DNA of 64,000 nt from Torreya grandis (taxonomy: Eukaryota > Streptophyta > Pinopsida > Cupressales > Taxaceae): positions 194,001-258,000 of the forward strand of contig JARHVA010002425.1 of the NCBI GenBank assembly GCA_037957365.1. Reading direction: 5' to 3'. The notes beneath the pieces were generated by a model, which searched no databases, had not been told where the DNA came from, and was given only the letters and a program-made list of their open reading frames with translations. A program made the position numbers and the translations under genes. Within the stretch, counting starts at the first letter, position 1, and each line of letters opens with the position of its first letter. Shown here piece after piece: positions 1 to 11,690 of the stretch.

Positions 1-2215
1 GATGGTATGACTAATGGAAGAGTTAAATTGGCCAAAGTTCCTAGCATTGGAAATTAATAAAAGCACATAAAAGGTGCTCTTTGGAAAAACACAAACATTT
101 CAATACCAATATTTGGTACTCCTCGTTTGTTTCGTGTAATGGAGGTCTCTCAATGGGAAAACTATCATTGGTGATAATTTATGGTTAGACCAAGCCTTTG
201 CCAACCTGATTCCGCTGAGAAGAAGGAACACATATCTACATGCAGACAAATTTGGAAATTGGTTACTTTAAATCCATGTGCTTATCACTGTAAACCCTCA
301 TGTTGCATGAAATTTCATGGACTACTTTCCTCCCATTGTAGTAGTCACCAAAATCTAAAATGGTGTCATGCACATAAATTTGGAAATTGGCTACTTTAAA
401 TCCATGTGCTTATCTTTGTAAACCCTTGTGTTTCATGAAATTTCATGGACTACTTTCCTCCCATTGTAGTAGTCACCAAATTGTATAATGGTGTCATGGT
501 GTGAATCCATGAACTCCAAACACAGTCTCCACTTCTCATGCTATTTTTCATCAAGATGATCCAGGTACAAGAAAAATACATATGCCACAGAAACATAGTC
601 ACACAAAATTTACATCTATTGCAAACAGTCTAACCACAGGGCTCACTACAACCTATAACAATAAAATCACATGTTTCTCAACCCTAACAAACACCATCAA
701 AATGCAAATCATAACCTGTGTAAGCAACCCAATCGCCACCCAAGAAGACAATGATATTAGCAATGTGTAAAAATGATCTCAAAGTGCCTACAATTTCTAC
801 GAAGATTAATTTTGACACACTCAGCATTACAACAAAGGACATGCATAAATTTTTGATTGAGGATGTGGGGAACATCTCATACACTAAGTAGTTTTAGAAG
901 GGATGGTTATTTTAAAAGGCTATAGATATGGTGTAGGTTTATAATGTGGTCCCAAATGCTATCTTGATCAATCTACCACCCATGCCATATTCCATCAAGG
1001 TGAACATGATTTTTACATAATAACAAAGCAAGTGCAAGGTTCAAGCCTTGTTCTCAACAGGAGAGGCATTGTGATCACAGGCTCCCTAAAGAATGTGGAC
1101 TATCACGAAGGACCCTGCAACAATTGGTGATAATTCACTTGATAGGAAGCACAAGTAGAAGAATGTAGGGGCACTAGTTGATGTGGATAATGAGGAGGGA
1201 AAAGGTGATGTTCAAGTTATCCCATTTCAACCATTGATAAGGAATTTGCACACACTACGAGCCACAAGACCTCACCCTAATGTGGGAGGGTGGAAGGAAA
1301 CTTTCACAACATTTATTCTAGCAATCGAGGACCCACAAGTGGAAGCATCAACTAGGGAGATGTTCCTCAAGACCATAGATCAGAAGAAACAACACCTCAT
1401 CCCACCAACTATTTGACCAAAGGCCATTGTGTGCAAACAACAAGTAAAAACATCTACCTAGTCCACTCCATTGAACACTCCACCTTCCAAGGCTACATCC
1501 ACTCCACCTTCCACGCCTACATCCATTTCACATTTGAACATGCTACATCACCCCATTCCCATTCGACAACGTAATTGGTAAGATCCAAGAATAAAATAAT
1601 AGAATTATGAATTTAGATCAACACAACATAAGAGATATTGGTGGGCCAAAATGCCCAAATAAGCAATATATTCAAAAATAAAATAATACCCTTATGGTGG
1701 GGAAACAACATATAATACTCCTTAAGGAGGGAATAACTCATTTATATAGACCTCTATTACTAATAATGAATGGGTACACACCTAATCACAATGTAGGTCA
1801 TCCCATTACCCAACGTAATAATTCCACAAGTTGCTCATTTAGCCCAACATAATTAACCCATGAGGCTAATTGAGGGAGATATGTGCCACATGTCAACATC
1901 TCCATCAACACATATATATTAATATATCATATTTGTAGGTACATAGCATACCATCCCTCCTTGACACATTTCATCTTCAAAGCATGAGAAGAAACCAAGG
2001 TTTGAGTGTGCTTCAAATCATTGCACACTTGTCTCCATGCCTTATCATCCAACCACCCATATGTGATTTTGGTAGGTGAATGTGTTCCAACATTGCTTCC
2101 CCATACCGATGTGCTATTCAGGTTCCAATAATGATCATAGTGTTACCTCCTTCGGGTCCATACATAATGATTCCTCCTTTATTCCATGTTCCATATTTCA
2201 TTGCACTATTCTAAT
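1..2215. other. Intergenic, no recognisable gene
   Basis: AT-rich sequence with short open frames only. A 77-codon plus-strand frame at 1183-1416 looks moderately protein-like (acidic start, then a mixed composition) but I recognise no family and see no splice context. It could be a scrap of a retroelement gag. Just after it, 1440-1560 has short imperfect repeats of a CTCCACCTTCCA-type motif. The segment 1570-1970 is AT-rich with nothing recognisable. Confidence 0.4.
248..503. repeat. 128-bp tandem duplication
   Basis: Two adjacent copies start at 248 and 376. Each contains the same run of phrases: AAATTTGGAAATTGG, then CCATGTGCTTATC, then ATTTCATGGACTACTTTCC, then GTAGTAGTCACCAAA. The copies differ at a few bases, so the duplication is fairly recent. 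No coding role is visible; the 72-codon frame at 181-399 crosses the unit boundary and is probably chance. Confidence 0.85.
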
Positions 2216-3310
2216 TCAATAAATGACCATAGTAATTCTTCTTTGGATTCCATGTATATCCATAGTGATTGCTCCATTGATTCCATGTGTAGCCATAGTG
2301 ATAAGTCTTCTAATTTTTTGTATAGCCAAAGTGATTGATGTTATGACAATCCCTAACATGCCTCCATGATTATTGCCTCTCATGATGATGTTTGTGTCTA
2401 TATGCTTCAACCTTAATCTTATTTTCTAATACATTGACCTTATCAACCTTTTATTCTACCTCTTACACCATTTCATCTGGTCATGCATTTATCTCTTAAG
2501 TAGATGAAGTTTTCTTCTCTAATTGTATTGTTTCTTCAAAAAAAAAATCCTCTGAATCTTCCTTATGCTCTTCTTCGCCATCTTCAACTTCATCCCCATG
2601 CTCTATCTTGAACTTTATTTGTTCTTAGCTAAGTGGGATATCTGAAAAGTGACCTTCTTTCTCTTGTACCAAAAATTTATGAACTTCTTATGCATAATAA
2701 TATTGATTGTTCCCAAAGTCTCTAACAAACGATACCCCAAAACAATATCCAAAACATTTGTATCTAAAGCATAAAAATCTGAATGCAAAACATGTTTGTC
2801 CATAGTGAGCTTCAAATCTTCAAAAACTTGAATCTTCTTACCATTTATTTGAGCTTCCTTGATATTTTTGCTTGAACCTGTAAATGTTGAGCCACGTCCA
2901 TATTGATGGATTTATACTTGCTACTAGGGTTTAAAGACACAATGACCTTTTTCATTTGAATTCATCTATGAAATTGAAATACTAAAACATATAGCTTTGG
3001 AACTAAACTATTTGAACCCTTATCCTCTATCTCTCCTCCTTCCTCATCATGATTCTCCACCTCTCCTTCTACATCATTTGTACCCTCCTCATCATCATCA
3101 TTATGTTCTTCTTTTTCTTCTTCATCGTCTACATTCTCTTTTTCATTGCCATCATCATAATTATTTTCTTCCTCTTCTTCCTAATCATCCTCGTGTTTTG
3201 CCTCCTCATGCTTAACCTTTTTTTTTTTGTATTCTCCATATATCATTCTTCAATTCTTGAAACATATTTTTAATATTCATAATCAATTTTAATTTTTCTT
3301 CTTGATCCAT
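2216..3310 (-). pseudogene. Degenerate Ty3/gypsy gag-protease fragment
   Basis: Reading the minus strand from an ATG at 3310, the frame starts with a short lysine-rich stretch and passes into a long Glu/Asp tract (about 3230-2990). A retropepsin-like segment follows at about 2900-2615, containing DIVLGYRLLETLGTIN and FWYKRKKVTFQ. These match the conserved 'DVVLG..WL.TLG' and 'F.W.GKKV.LQG' region after the catalytic Asp of gypsy proteases; the catalytic DSG itself is not clear. Downstream (2410-2216) the frame repeats a Tyr/His-rich HYGYTWN-like motif. Stops and frameshifts break it throughout. The family assignment rests on the protease segment; the acidic leader could belong to gag or to an unrelated ORF. 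Confidence 0.6.
2997..3273. repeat. Low-complexity TTC/CAT-rich tract
   Basis: A pyrimidine-rich plus strand of TTC, CAT and CCT triplets. On the minus strand it reads as Glu/Asp-rich codons within the broken gag-protease frame, so the plus-strand His/Leu/Phe-rich open frames here are shadows. Confidence 0.7.
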
Positions 3311-3829
3311 GATTTATAAAAACTAGGGTTTCAAGAACACCATTATTTTACTAGATTTCAATTTTCTTTCCCAATTTTAAAAATTTTTAAAATGTGGACA
3401 ATTAGATCTACAAATCTCCTTTAACTAAACTTTGACCAAACGGTTTCAAATTGAAGTTAGCCTCAATCAAAATTTCAAATAACATACCTTTACTATATTT
3501 TTGAAAGATTTCCAAACATATAAATAAATCATTTAAAAAAAAATTATATCATGTAAAAGAAATTTATGAAACAACATAAAATCAAAATAATTGCCACAAA
3601 CCTAATTACAAAACCCCAAATAACTGATTTTACAAATTTAAGAATTGCAAAATAATTCCTGAAAATGTTAATAGATATACCAAAATCATAAAATAATAAT
3701 ATCTCACTCCAAAATGATCATCGAATCTTAATTTTTTAAATACGAACGTTCTTGAATGATTTTTTAAATATATTTTAATAACTATAGAAAAATTCACAGT
3801 GGATTACAAGATATAAGCTATTCTCCAAA

Positions 3830-4500
3830 ATTAGGGTTTCACCAATACCTGTGCCCAAATCGAAGCTCTGCACATACCGAGGTGGATAAGCAAGTTAAAA
3901 AGAAGGCTGCTGTTGAAAAAGAAGAGTTAGCTCCCTCGCAGAAGCAGGAAACATATCAAGCAGTGCAGGAAGAAAACAGAAAAAACAACGAATCGAAAAA
4001 ACTAGAGGACCTATGCAAGTAAGATGAAGCCACAGGAAATCTAAGGTCAAAGTTGTAGAGGACATGGGAAAGCTGCAAGTGAGGTAGCTACAAGAGCCAA
4101 ATCAGAGCAGGACAAGGCGTCCAAAGAAGGGGAAAAAAAGGAGCAACAGCAAGATCAAGTCATGCAAGCGTAAGCATTTCAGCATCAAGTTGCGCAAGCA
4201 CCCATGTTTCAAAAGTAAGTTGCTTCAGACCAAGCTATGGGTAAAGTGGTGCAATATGATTAGGGATTTGACATGAAGAAATCCAATCCAATCGTCCCCC
4301 AAAATAAAACGTACAAGAGTTGTCGTCGGGTCTGGTTCAGACAAAAAAAGCTCACAAGAGGAAGGCTCGAATGGGGGCAATGGACATCCAGGCGCTAGCC
4401 GGCAGACGCAGACCCTTTCTCATGCCAACATAATAGTTACGCCAAGCACAACCATCACCTCCAACTTAAACCACACAGCTAGCCGTAGACTCATGTAGAC
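3830..4500 (+). pseudogene. Possible LINE ORF1 tail, lysine-rich
   Basis: The plus strand here is purine-rich and reads as Lys/Glu/Gln-rich peptide in broken frames. It ends near 4310-4500 with KRTRVVVGSGSDKKSSQEEG followed by a Ser/Thr/Asn-rich stretch and a stop. This composition (basic, then Ser/Gly-rich) resembles the region after the zinc knuckle in DUF4283-type ORF1 proteins of plant LINEs, but no DUF4283 domain or zinc knuckle is visible upstream. Weak call; it could equally be a broken host-gene fragment. Confidence 0.25.
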
Positions 4501-4949
4501 TCTAAATTATCTGGCACTCTCAGAAAGATGAGCTAGTCACGAACTGTTTTCCAATTATTACTGGAATTGTTCCAATGTATTGAATATGTTATGAATCAGT
4601 CTCTCCTGAGAACTAATGTATCCTTAGCCATAACACCTTGTTATAACTGTAATATGACTAAGAATTTATGCGTACCTAAGTTCTACATGATTATGTGTGG
4701 AAATATTCTTGTTTGTTCAAAGTCTGAATCTCAATCACACACTTTAAGATAGCTAAACGAAATAATTGTGCATTGCAGCTGATTTAACCATCAAACTAAT
4801 ATGTATGAATCATTCCCTCTCTTGCGAGTCCCATTGCACCTTGTAGACCACAACACTAGAATGCTTTGGCGAGGGTTTTCATGAACTGCTACTAACAATT
4901 TTGATTGCATGTAAGCAAATAGTAAAAGGGTGATGCAATTGAAATTTTT

Positions 4950-5640
4950 TTTTCAATGTTTGGGTACATTTTAGCTTGCTTAAGTCCATTGTTTTAGATA
5001 GAGATTCTAGGGTTTTGGGGGAAATCTGGAACACCTTGTGGAGCAAAATGGACATAAACTTCAACGAAGCATAGTGTTCCATTCACAAATTGATGGGCAA
5101 ACGAAAGTTGTAAATATGATTTTGGGATAAAAGGTTATAACAAGAAGTATCCAAAGACTTAGGATGAGTCTTTGGCCTATATCTAGAACTCATACAAGAA
5201 GGTAGTATATACATCCACTAATAAATCACAGTTTGAAGCATGTTTGAGCTATCTGCCAACTCCCACTTGATGTTGCAATGGAACAATAGAAAGAGGTGTA
5301 GAAATAAGATTCAAAGGTGATAAAAGCAAAAAAGTTCGTTTAGTGGATTATGCAAATTCATCTCAAAGTAAAGCAACAATTAGAGAAGTTTGAATCCAAG
5401 TACAAGGTTAGATATGCCCTGCACTAAAAGGAACATACACTCAAAGTGGGTGATAAGGTATGGTTGTACTTGAGTAAGCCTCTAAAATATGGACCATTTC
5501 TTTTAGAGCAAATTGGAGAATATATTTTAAGGGTTTTGATACACCCTCACTCGTGTGAATGTAGTAAGTAGTGAATTGTGACAACTTGCATTTGTATGAA
5601 CCATCCATCCTAAATGAGGAAGAAGAAACCCAATTACTAC
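4950..5640 (+). pseudogene. Gypsy integrase C-terminal half, broken
   Basis: Across three frames the plus strand gives, in the right order, parts of a gypsy integrase: DRDSRVLGEIWNTLW (the second catalytic Asp region, normally 'DRD..F.S.FW..L'), DGQTKVVNMILG (the HPQTDGQTE.VN block, whose usual Glu is replaced by Lys), and LAYIxNSYKKVVYTST. Next comes KVGDKVWLYLSKPLKYGPF, the 'GD.VWL' motif of the C-terminal domain. At least two frameshifts and several stops make it dead. Around 5730-5800 a frame ending VEELFPHLL resembles the end of a chromodomain, hinting at a chromovirus, but weakly. Confidence 0.7.
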
Positions 5641-6590
5641 ACTCCATAGAAAACTTGGTTTTGGACACATAAGGAATATAGTGGGGCAGCGGAAAGTCGG
5701 AGAAAAAGGCAACTACAATAATATTGGCACATTGGCTCAAGGGGAGGACACCAATGCAAGCAAGATGTCCAAGGAGAAAGTGGAAGAGTTGTTTCCACAT
5801 CTCCTCTCCTACTAAGTGTTTGTGGGACCAAAAGCCTCTCAAAAAGGAAGGTATGATCCATAAGGATCCAAAAATACAGTTCACTTCAACAATCAATAAA
5901 TACATATCCAGTATAAGTCAATAGCATGACTTCAATAGAAGAATTTCTTGTAGCATGACAAATTGCCAATTAATATCAGAGCGGTGTCTATGCAATCATT
6001 ATTTTATGCATGTCGTAGTTAGGAAACCGATATTCAAATTAACCGGTCCTTTGGCCCATGGTAACCATACAGAAACAGTAATAATAGGGGAAGGTGACTC
6101 TTTAGTTCTTGAGACATTTGCGGATCCTTTAGTGCACAAAAAGATATTCTTAAGGAAGGTAAGAGGATGCATGAATATAGAGCATCAATGATCAAAGTTG
6201 TTCAATTGATTGTAGGAAGGTTTGGAGAAAGAAGTATAGGGAAGTTTGTGAGCAAGATTATAGACTAATTGTTGTACTTGTGATATAGAACTCCATCTAA
6301 TCCATCTTTGGCCAAAGACAAATGGACGCTGCACAATTGCCACCTCTGATTCGTTTTTCCCAATTCTAAGTGTTTCCGGACCAAAAGTGTCCTTGCATCT
6401 CCCTAGTTTATGTGTTATGTTCTTGTTTCTTTACATTCTTGTTTCAGTTTTGAATGTACCGTTGATGTATTTCAACAACACTACATTAATTCAAAGTCAT
6501 TTGGGTAATTTGAACCATCATTTTCAATCAAATTTGAAGTAGAACACCATTCTGTGATTTTATAAACTCTAGCAAGAATTTACTTGAGAG
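5641..6590. other. No recognisable gene
   Basis: Sequence downstream of the dead integrase, probably the 3' part of the same element (end of pol and LTR). The 78-codon plus frame at 5955-6191 has no family I recognise. I cannot place LTR ends. Confidence 0.4.
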
Positions 6591-7130
6591 TTTATAGATC
6601 ACTTGGTGAGGCACTTAAAATTGTTTTGATTTATTTTAACCTTTCAAGCAAAGGTTTTAACTTAATTTAGCGTCTCTCAAACAGAATTTTTGAGCTTGTT
6701 AAGGCATAGAACATCCCACTATGGGATTTGACAATTTCTTGTCAACATAAATCCACCACAAAACACCAAAGGAGGATTCTGGGGAACCTAGATTTTTGGT
6801 GACGCTGTTACAATTGTTTTGACTTATTGTAGCCTCTCAAGAAGAGGTTTTGAGCTTCTTTTACATAAAACATGCCACTACAAGATTTGAGCACGGATTG
6901 TTTCCCTTTTTAAGGCAAATCCACACAAATGTTTTTTACTTATTATATCTTCTCTCAATCGGAGGATTATAGTTTGTCCGGAATAGAACATGCCACTCAA
7001 CCAAATGTTTGAAGCTTGCCTAGCATGCCAACATGCTGCTAACCATTGTAAAATGTAAATCAACACCAAAGCACCAAACCAGGATGCTTGGTGAAGCACT
7101 TACAATAGTTTTCACTTATTACGGACTTTC
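6590..7130. repeat. Degenerate tandem repeat, roughly 160-200 bp unit
   Basis: About three imperfect copies share, in order: GCACTTA-AATTGTTTT, a TTATT-ACC/GCC-TCTCAA stretch, AGGTTTTGAGCTT, AACAT-CCACTA, and CAAATCCACA. They differ by many substitutions and indels, so the array is old. No coding content. Confidence 0.55.
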
Positions 7131-7232
7131 ATTATTCCATTTATACTTTTCCTTGAGTACCTTTGTGGCTAATGCACCCATACCCTCACTGGTCCAATAA
7201 ATCATTGTGGATGTACTTTTTATTTCAGTAGA

Positions 7233-7633
7233 TGCAACAAAAGCTATAAAATAGCCAAAACAGTGATCTTTGTGATGTCAATCTGTGGATATTAGTCCTC
7301 GGCTTCAGTAGCCTTGTACATTGAGAGAAAAAAGAACATACGTACGTAATAGAGTAGAACCAAATCCACAAATGGCGGAACCACCTTTAATGCCCCAAAG
7401 GCTCATATCCAAATAATCCAATCTTAACTTTGCAACAAAACCTATAACATACCCAAAATGGTGATCTTTATGATGTCAACCTCCCTTCACATTCACTGAT
7501 GGTGATATTAAGTCCTCTGCTTCCCTAGCCTTGTACGTTGAGAGAAAAAAGAGCATGTGTGTTTAATAGAGTGCAATCGAAATCCACAAAAAAGACCACC
7601 TTTAATGCCCCAGAGGCTCATAACCAAAAAAAT
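7233..7633. repeat. 199-bp tandem duplication
   Basis: Copies begin at 7233 and 7432 with GCAACAAAA-CTATAA. Both contain GTGATCTTT-TGATGTCAA, CCTTGTAC-TTGAGAGAAAA, AATCCACAAA and ACCACCTTTAATGCCCCA in the same order. The second copy carries a small insertion. It lies immediately upstream of the LINE-like element at 7764. Confidence 0.85.
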
Positions 7634-7763
7634 CAATCTTACCTTTGCACTCTTCTAATATCCAACAATTCAACTAATGACTTATGTTGCAATATAGGAA
7701 GCCATTTAACAAAGTTTTGAAAGCAATGCAAGCACATCAAAAGATAGAAATTTAGTTTCTGGT

Positions 7764-7779
7764 AACACCATAACATTTA
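7764..7779 (+). repeat. Left target-site duplication, 16 bp
   Basis: AACACCATAACATTTA, identical to 9292-9307; flanks the ORF1-only element. Confidence 0.75.
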
Positions 7780-7832
7780 CTCTGTTTAGATATCATTTAG
7801 GCAAGGACTCTACCCTCTCCCCGGTGTCGACA

Positions 7833-8640
7833 ATGCGTAGAGCTGCAAGGTCTGGACAGTCATCATCCTCCAAACCTGTGACATTTAAAGACGTAAAAAA
7901 TTCAGCCTTCAAATCCTGTCCATTGAAGCCACTACCTATCCCGAGTGCCTATATAGGAGAGCATGCGGATGAAGTGCCTATTGTGGAGATCAAAACGGCA
8001 GATGTGACTCAGTACCAAGATCACTTAATAAGGGACGCAGTAATTTGCAGATTTAATAAGCTTTGCCCTGCAACCTCAGCATTATATCACTAGATTCACA
8101 CGACATGGACAAAGGATTGTGAGATATCCCTCGGTTCAAAAGGGTTTTTCATTGTTCTTTTCAATGATCAAGAAAGCTATCAAAGAATCTTTGCGGAAGC
8201 ACCATGGTTTTGGGGAAATGCGGCGCTGTTCATTACTCCCTAGTTTCCAGATTTTGATCCAAATACACTTTCAGTTACCAAAATGCTAATCTGGGTCGGC
8301 CTTCCAAATCTGCCATTACATTTTTGGTATGCTGTCCACGAAATAGTTAACTCCTTGGGCACATTCATCAAAGACGCAGTAAGAACCACAACGGAACTGT
8401 GCACATTTTCCCGTATTTGTGTGATCAATCAATCTTAGCAAAGGCCTACCAGATAAAATCATTCTCAATTATGGGCAAACACAACACATTCAAATATTGG
8501 ATTACGAGAACACCGCATTTAGATGTCGTATTTGTAAATTACCAGGTCACCTACAAGCTACTTGTACCCAGGGTCAAGTAGGAGTACCCGGGTCTGAGCT
8601 CCTACTCACAAAAAAGGGATGAAATCAACGTCTAAAAGAT
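7833..8640 (+). pseudogene. DUF4283 / zinc-knuckle ORF1, broken
   Basis: From an ATG at 7833 the frame runs to a TAG at 8091. It continues in the same frame with strong similarity to the plant DUF4283 family: RDAVICRFNKLCPATSALYH, then KGFFIVLFNDQESYQRIF, EAPWFWGNAALFITP, and LIWVGLPNLPLHFW. A second in-frame stop is near 8239. After a frameshift, a CX2CX4HX4C zinc knuckle (CRICKLPGHLQATC) is encoded at 8524-8565. This order, DUF4283 then knuckle, is that of ORF1 (nucleic-acid-binding, gag-like) in plant L1 LINEs. The first stop replaces a residue that is usually Trp, as expected from TGG to TAG decay. The open frame can be drawn from a GTG at 7824, but the ATG at 7833 is the likelier start. 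Confidence 0.75.
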
Positions 8641-9291
8641 GGACTCCTCTAGAGCAAGATGTAGTGGATGTTGGTGATGATCAGGGAGAGGGCAACCAAC
8701 ATACAACAAAACCTGAAAAGAATAATGCTGGAGTACTAGATACACTCGTTGAAGAATTCATCTCAGATTTGGAGAATAGAGGAGACAATTAGAATACCTT
8801 TTCGAAAAATCTATCAAGAGGTGTGAAAGGAGGTTACGAATCAAAAAATTCAAACTCAACTAAGGAGTTGGTTATTCATTCAAATGTGGATCCCTTGAAC
8901 ACAATCACACCTTTTGATTTTCAGAGATCAGATTTATAGATTGTCACAGTGGACCCCTCACCAAGACCGTGGCAAGAAGCCAAAAAAAAGAAAGGTAAAA
9001 AGGGTAGGATCGATGAATATATAGGATATCTTTCCCACTAACTAGAGAACTCTTCTTTTTGTTGTATGGGACCTACTTGTCTTGTTGCTTCCTTTTGTTG
9101 TTATCACCACTATGCTCAATGCTGACACATCCCCTGTTGTGGGGCATTGTAGGAGCGGGGTTTTGATACACCTCTGTTTGGGATGTTTTCATCCTTTTCT
9201 TGTCCTTTTTTTTCTTTTGGAATGATGTTGCATCTACAGAATGTAATTTCTCTTTTAATTAATATGAAGTTATGCATTTTTAATGGGGAAA

Positions 9292-9307
9292 AACACCATA
9301 ACATTTA
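9292..9307 (+). repeat. Right target-site duplication, 16 bp
   Basis: AACACCATAACATTTA, identical to 7764-7779, preceded by a short A-rich run at the element's 3' end. Confidence 0.75.
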
Positions 9308-11261
9308 GTCTGTCTTTATTGATGTGTTCCTTTCTCGCTCATGGCCTTAATCATAATTTGAATCATCTGTGGATATTCCATGAAATGAAAAATAATGTTT
9401 TTGAGTAGCTCTAATATCCTTAGTAACACAGGGAAGTACCAGGGTGTCCTGAAGATTCAATTGTTTTGAGATAAGATTCTTTTTCCTGGACTTTTTCTCA
9501 GGACCATCAGCAGTTTCAAAGTGAGGAGCCCTGCATTTTCTTGAGACGACAAAGGATTGCAGCAATATGAGCATTCAGAGGGATTACAGCATTTAGGTGC
9601 CTGATGAGAAGCACAAGCCAAGCTGGCTGCATAAATATGGCCAAAATAACATCTACAATAACTATTTCCATGATCCACACTTTTCCCCATACATAACTAC
9701 CTAAGCCAAGACATTTTGTCTGGCAATGACTTTTCTAAAAGCCTAAATTGACCACAAATTTAACTCGTCTCGCTTTCCTAGGTCTGATGCCTCGACATAT
9801 TACTTAAAAGCATTTCCAATTGCCTTTAAGTAATATACATTCCAAGTTCAAGTGAAAGGTCATAGAACATACAGGAACTTATGTTCGAATCTTTGGAGTT
9901 GTACAATAAGCACACAAGTATTATCAAAAGATATGGGGGCACAACGGTTCTCTCATCATGTTGATGAACAGAAGCTAAAAAGACTGAGGTAAGTGACACC
10001 ACACAGAAGATCCAGCAGACTTCAATTCCCCGAAAACTACAATCTATCATAAGGCATTTGGAGGGATGGATGAATGAAGTGGAATTGAACAGAATCTTTG
10101 GTTTCTTTTTATTTCATCTCTCTGTATGTTCTGTTTTCTGCCCATCTTTATTTGATTGTGGGTTTATATTCATTAATTTACCATGTATATATTAGTAACT
10201 AATACCAATATCTTGTACACATCTATTTGAAATACGCCAAGAGAGATCAATCTCATGGGTTTTATCTTACATTTTTCACATACAACATTGATTAATAATT
10301 GCATTACCTTCTCTGGTAATTTTCCACTGACTGGTGAGAAATGCTATAGCTACACCACTCTGTTGGTCTCGGAAAAATCTTTCCAGAAAAAAGGGAGCTT
10401 CAAATTCCACTGTATGGCCAAGATATCATGATTTTTCAATTGAATTCTCCAAGAAATAAGAAAAAAAAAACTTCTATGCAGTCAAATAGATGTCAAATTT
10501 AAGTCTAATATTTCCACAGCCGAATGGACATCAAATTTAAATTCGAACATAATTGTAAACAACTCACTCCATTACACTTGCTGCCATTTTAAAATGCCTA
10601 TCGGCATAAATAGTGGAGATTAGGCTTTCCAGTTTCTACAAATATACACCATCATAAAGGTCCTATTAAACAGGTCGCAAATTTCATTTGAAGAGTTTGA
10701 ACACATATTTTGAGGGCACACGATGATGCTACCTGTGTTCTTTGTAAGTTTTAGCAATTTTCAGAAGTTATAAAATGAAGTGTCCTAGATTAAATCATGA
10801 TTGGTTAGTATGGAGCTTGCAGTTGAACACAATCAACTCATTTCCTCATCATGAGGAATACATACAACAGCCATAATAAAGTGCAGGAATATATACAATA
10901 CCCATAATAAAGAGCAGAGATTTTATTTAACAAATGTTTTCAAAGAATTATCATGAAATAGAATCCTCCTCACTTATACTCTCCTTTTCAACAAGTTTTG
11001 AATAAGAAGTTCTTAGCTTTTCGGTACATGAAACCTTCGGAAGGTGTCCCTATATTAATCTGTACAAAAAAATTAACTCTGGTTTCAGATGCATGTATAT
11101 GCCTATTTGTGGTCAGTGTCATCTAGAAATCTACACGGCAGCTCCTCCCAGTTTCTGGGGAAATATTTTGCACGTATCCACCGCTCAAGATTGACACTCT
11201 GGGCTTCTACTTTGATTCCAGAGTACCGTACTATAGCTTCAGTCATCCTGCCTCCTTAGCT
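9308..11261. other. 3' flank of the carrier gene, no gene seen
   Basis: AT-rich, with only short open frames of no recognisable family on either strand. No transposon domain or RNA gene is apparent. Confidence 0.45.
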
Positions 11262-11267
11262 TTTATT
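11262..11267 (-). terminator. Candidate AATAAA polyadenylation signal
   Basis: The plus strand reads TTTATT, i.e. AATAAA on the gene's strand, 205 nt past the stop codon. Position and motif fit, but plant poly(A) signals are loose and other A-rich hexamers lie nearby. Confidence 0.35.
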
Positions 11268-11471
11268 CAAGTACCAATCGTGTTTATAAAGTCTGATGAA
11301 GTAAAAACCATGAATTGTTGAAATTAATGATATCGTGAAGATGACAAAAAAGTGTGTTATGGAAGTAAAATCTTGCAACTAAATTTTTTGAGCCAAAGAC
11401 CTCTGAATTTCAGCTCAGTGTGCATAAATCTTCTTACACAATCAATCCATTCAAAGAATTACTGCAAATGT

Positions 11472-11690
11472 TTACTTTATAATGGCATCGAGCCAATCAG
11501 AAGTATATTCATAAACTACAAATGTTACAGCACCAGCAGGAGCTGCTTTGATTACAGATGGCACAACCCCTTTATAAAGCCCTGCTAAACCTTCCGCTTG
11601 CATTATTCTTCTTAGGGCATCCCACATGCCCTTGTATGTCTTTTCTTCTACTGGTGCACCGTATCTGGGATGCCTTCTCAGTCCTTCAAC
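11472..11690 (-). CDS. Carrier gene exon 7 (residues 259-330) and stop
   Basis: Starts after acceptor TTGCAG with [15 protein letters not shown] and encodes the third matrix helix ([14 protein letters not shown]) and helix 6 ([18 protein letters not shown]). TAA stop at 11474-11472. The open frame extends upstream into intron 6, but that part has no family similarity. Confidence 0.93.
   Translation of the reverse strand, partial: VEGLRRHPRYGAPVEEKTYKGMWDALRRIMQAEGLAGLYKGVVPSVIKAAPAGAVTFVVYEYTSDWLDAIIK

Larger units (their letters stand above)
7764..9307 (+). mobile_element. ORF1-only LINE-like element (DUF4283 type) with TSD
   Basis: The 16-base sequence AACACCATAACATTTA occurs at 7764-7779 and again at 9292-9307. 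The match continues for five more bases after one mismatch. This is the kind of long target-site duplication left by non-LTR retrotransposition. Between the copies lie about 1.5 kb: a short 5' leader, one broken ORF with a DUF4283-like domain and a zinc knuckle, and an untranslated tail ending in a short A-rich stretch before the second copy. There is no reverse transcriptase or endonuclease reading frame. This resembles the 'half-L1' style of non-autonomous element, moved in trans by a full LINE. It sits downstream of the carrier gene. Confidence 0.7.

Noticed and set aside
1183..1416. 77-codon plus-strand ORF as a small gene
   Set aside because: No recognisable domain, no splice-linked exons, and it sits in retroelement debris; kept only as a note in the intergenic entry.
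5441..5905. 154-codon open frame on the minus strand
   Set aside because: It is antisense to the broken integrase C-terminal region and to sequence just after it; the plus-strand motifs (GDKVWL etc.) explain the segment better.
11100..11471. TPP riboswitch in the carrier 3' region
   Set aside because: Considered because of the thiamine link, but I cannot find the conserved CUGAGA and pairing elements; in plants this riboswitch is known from THIC, not from carrier genes.
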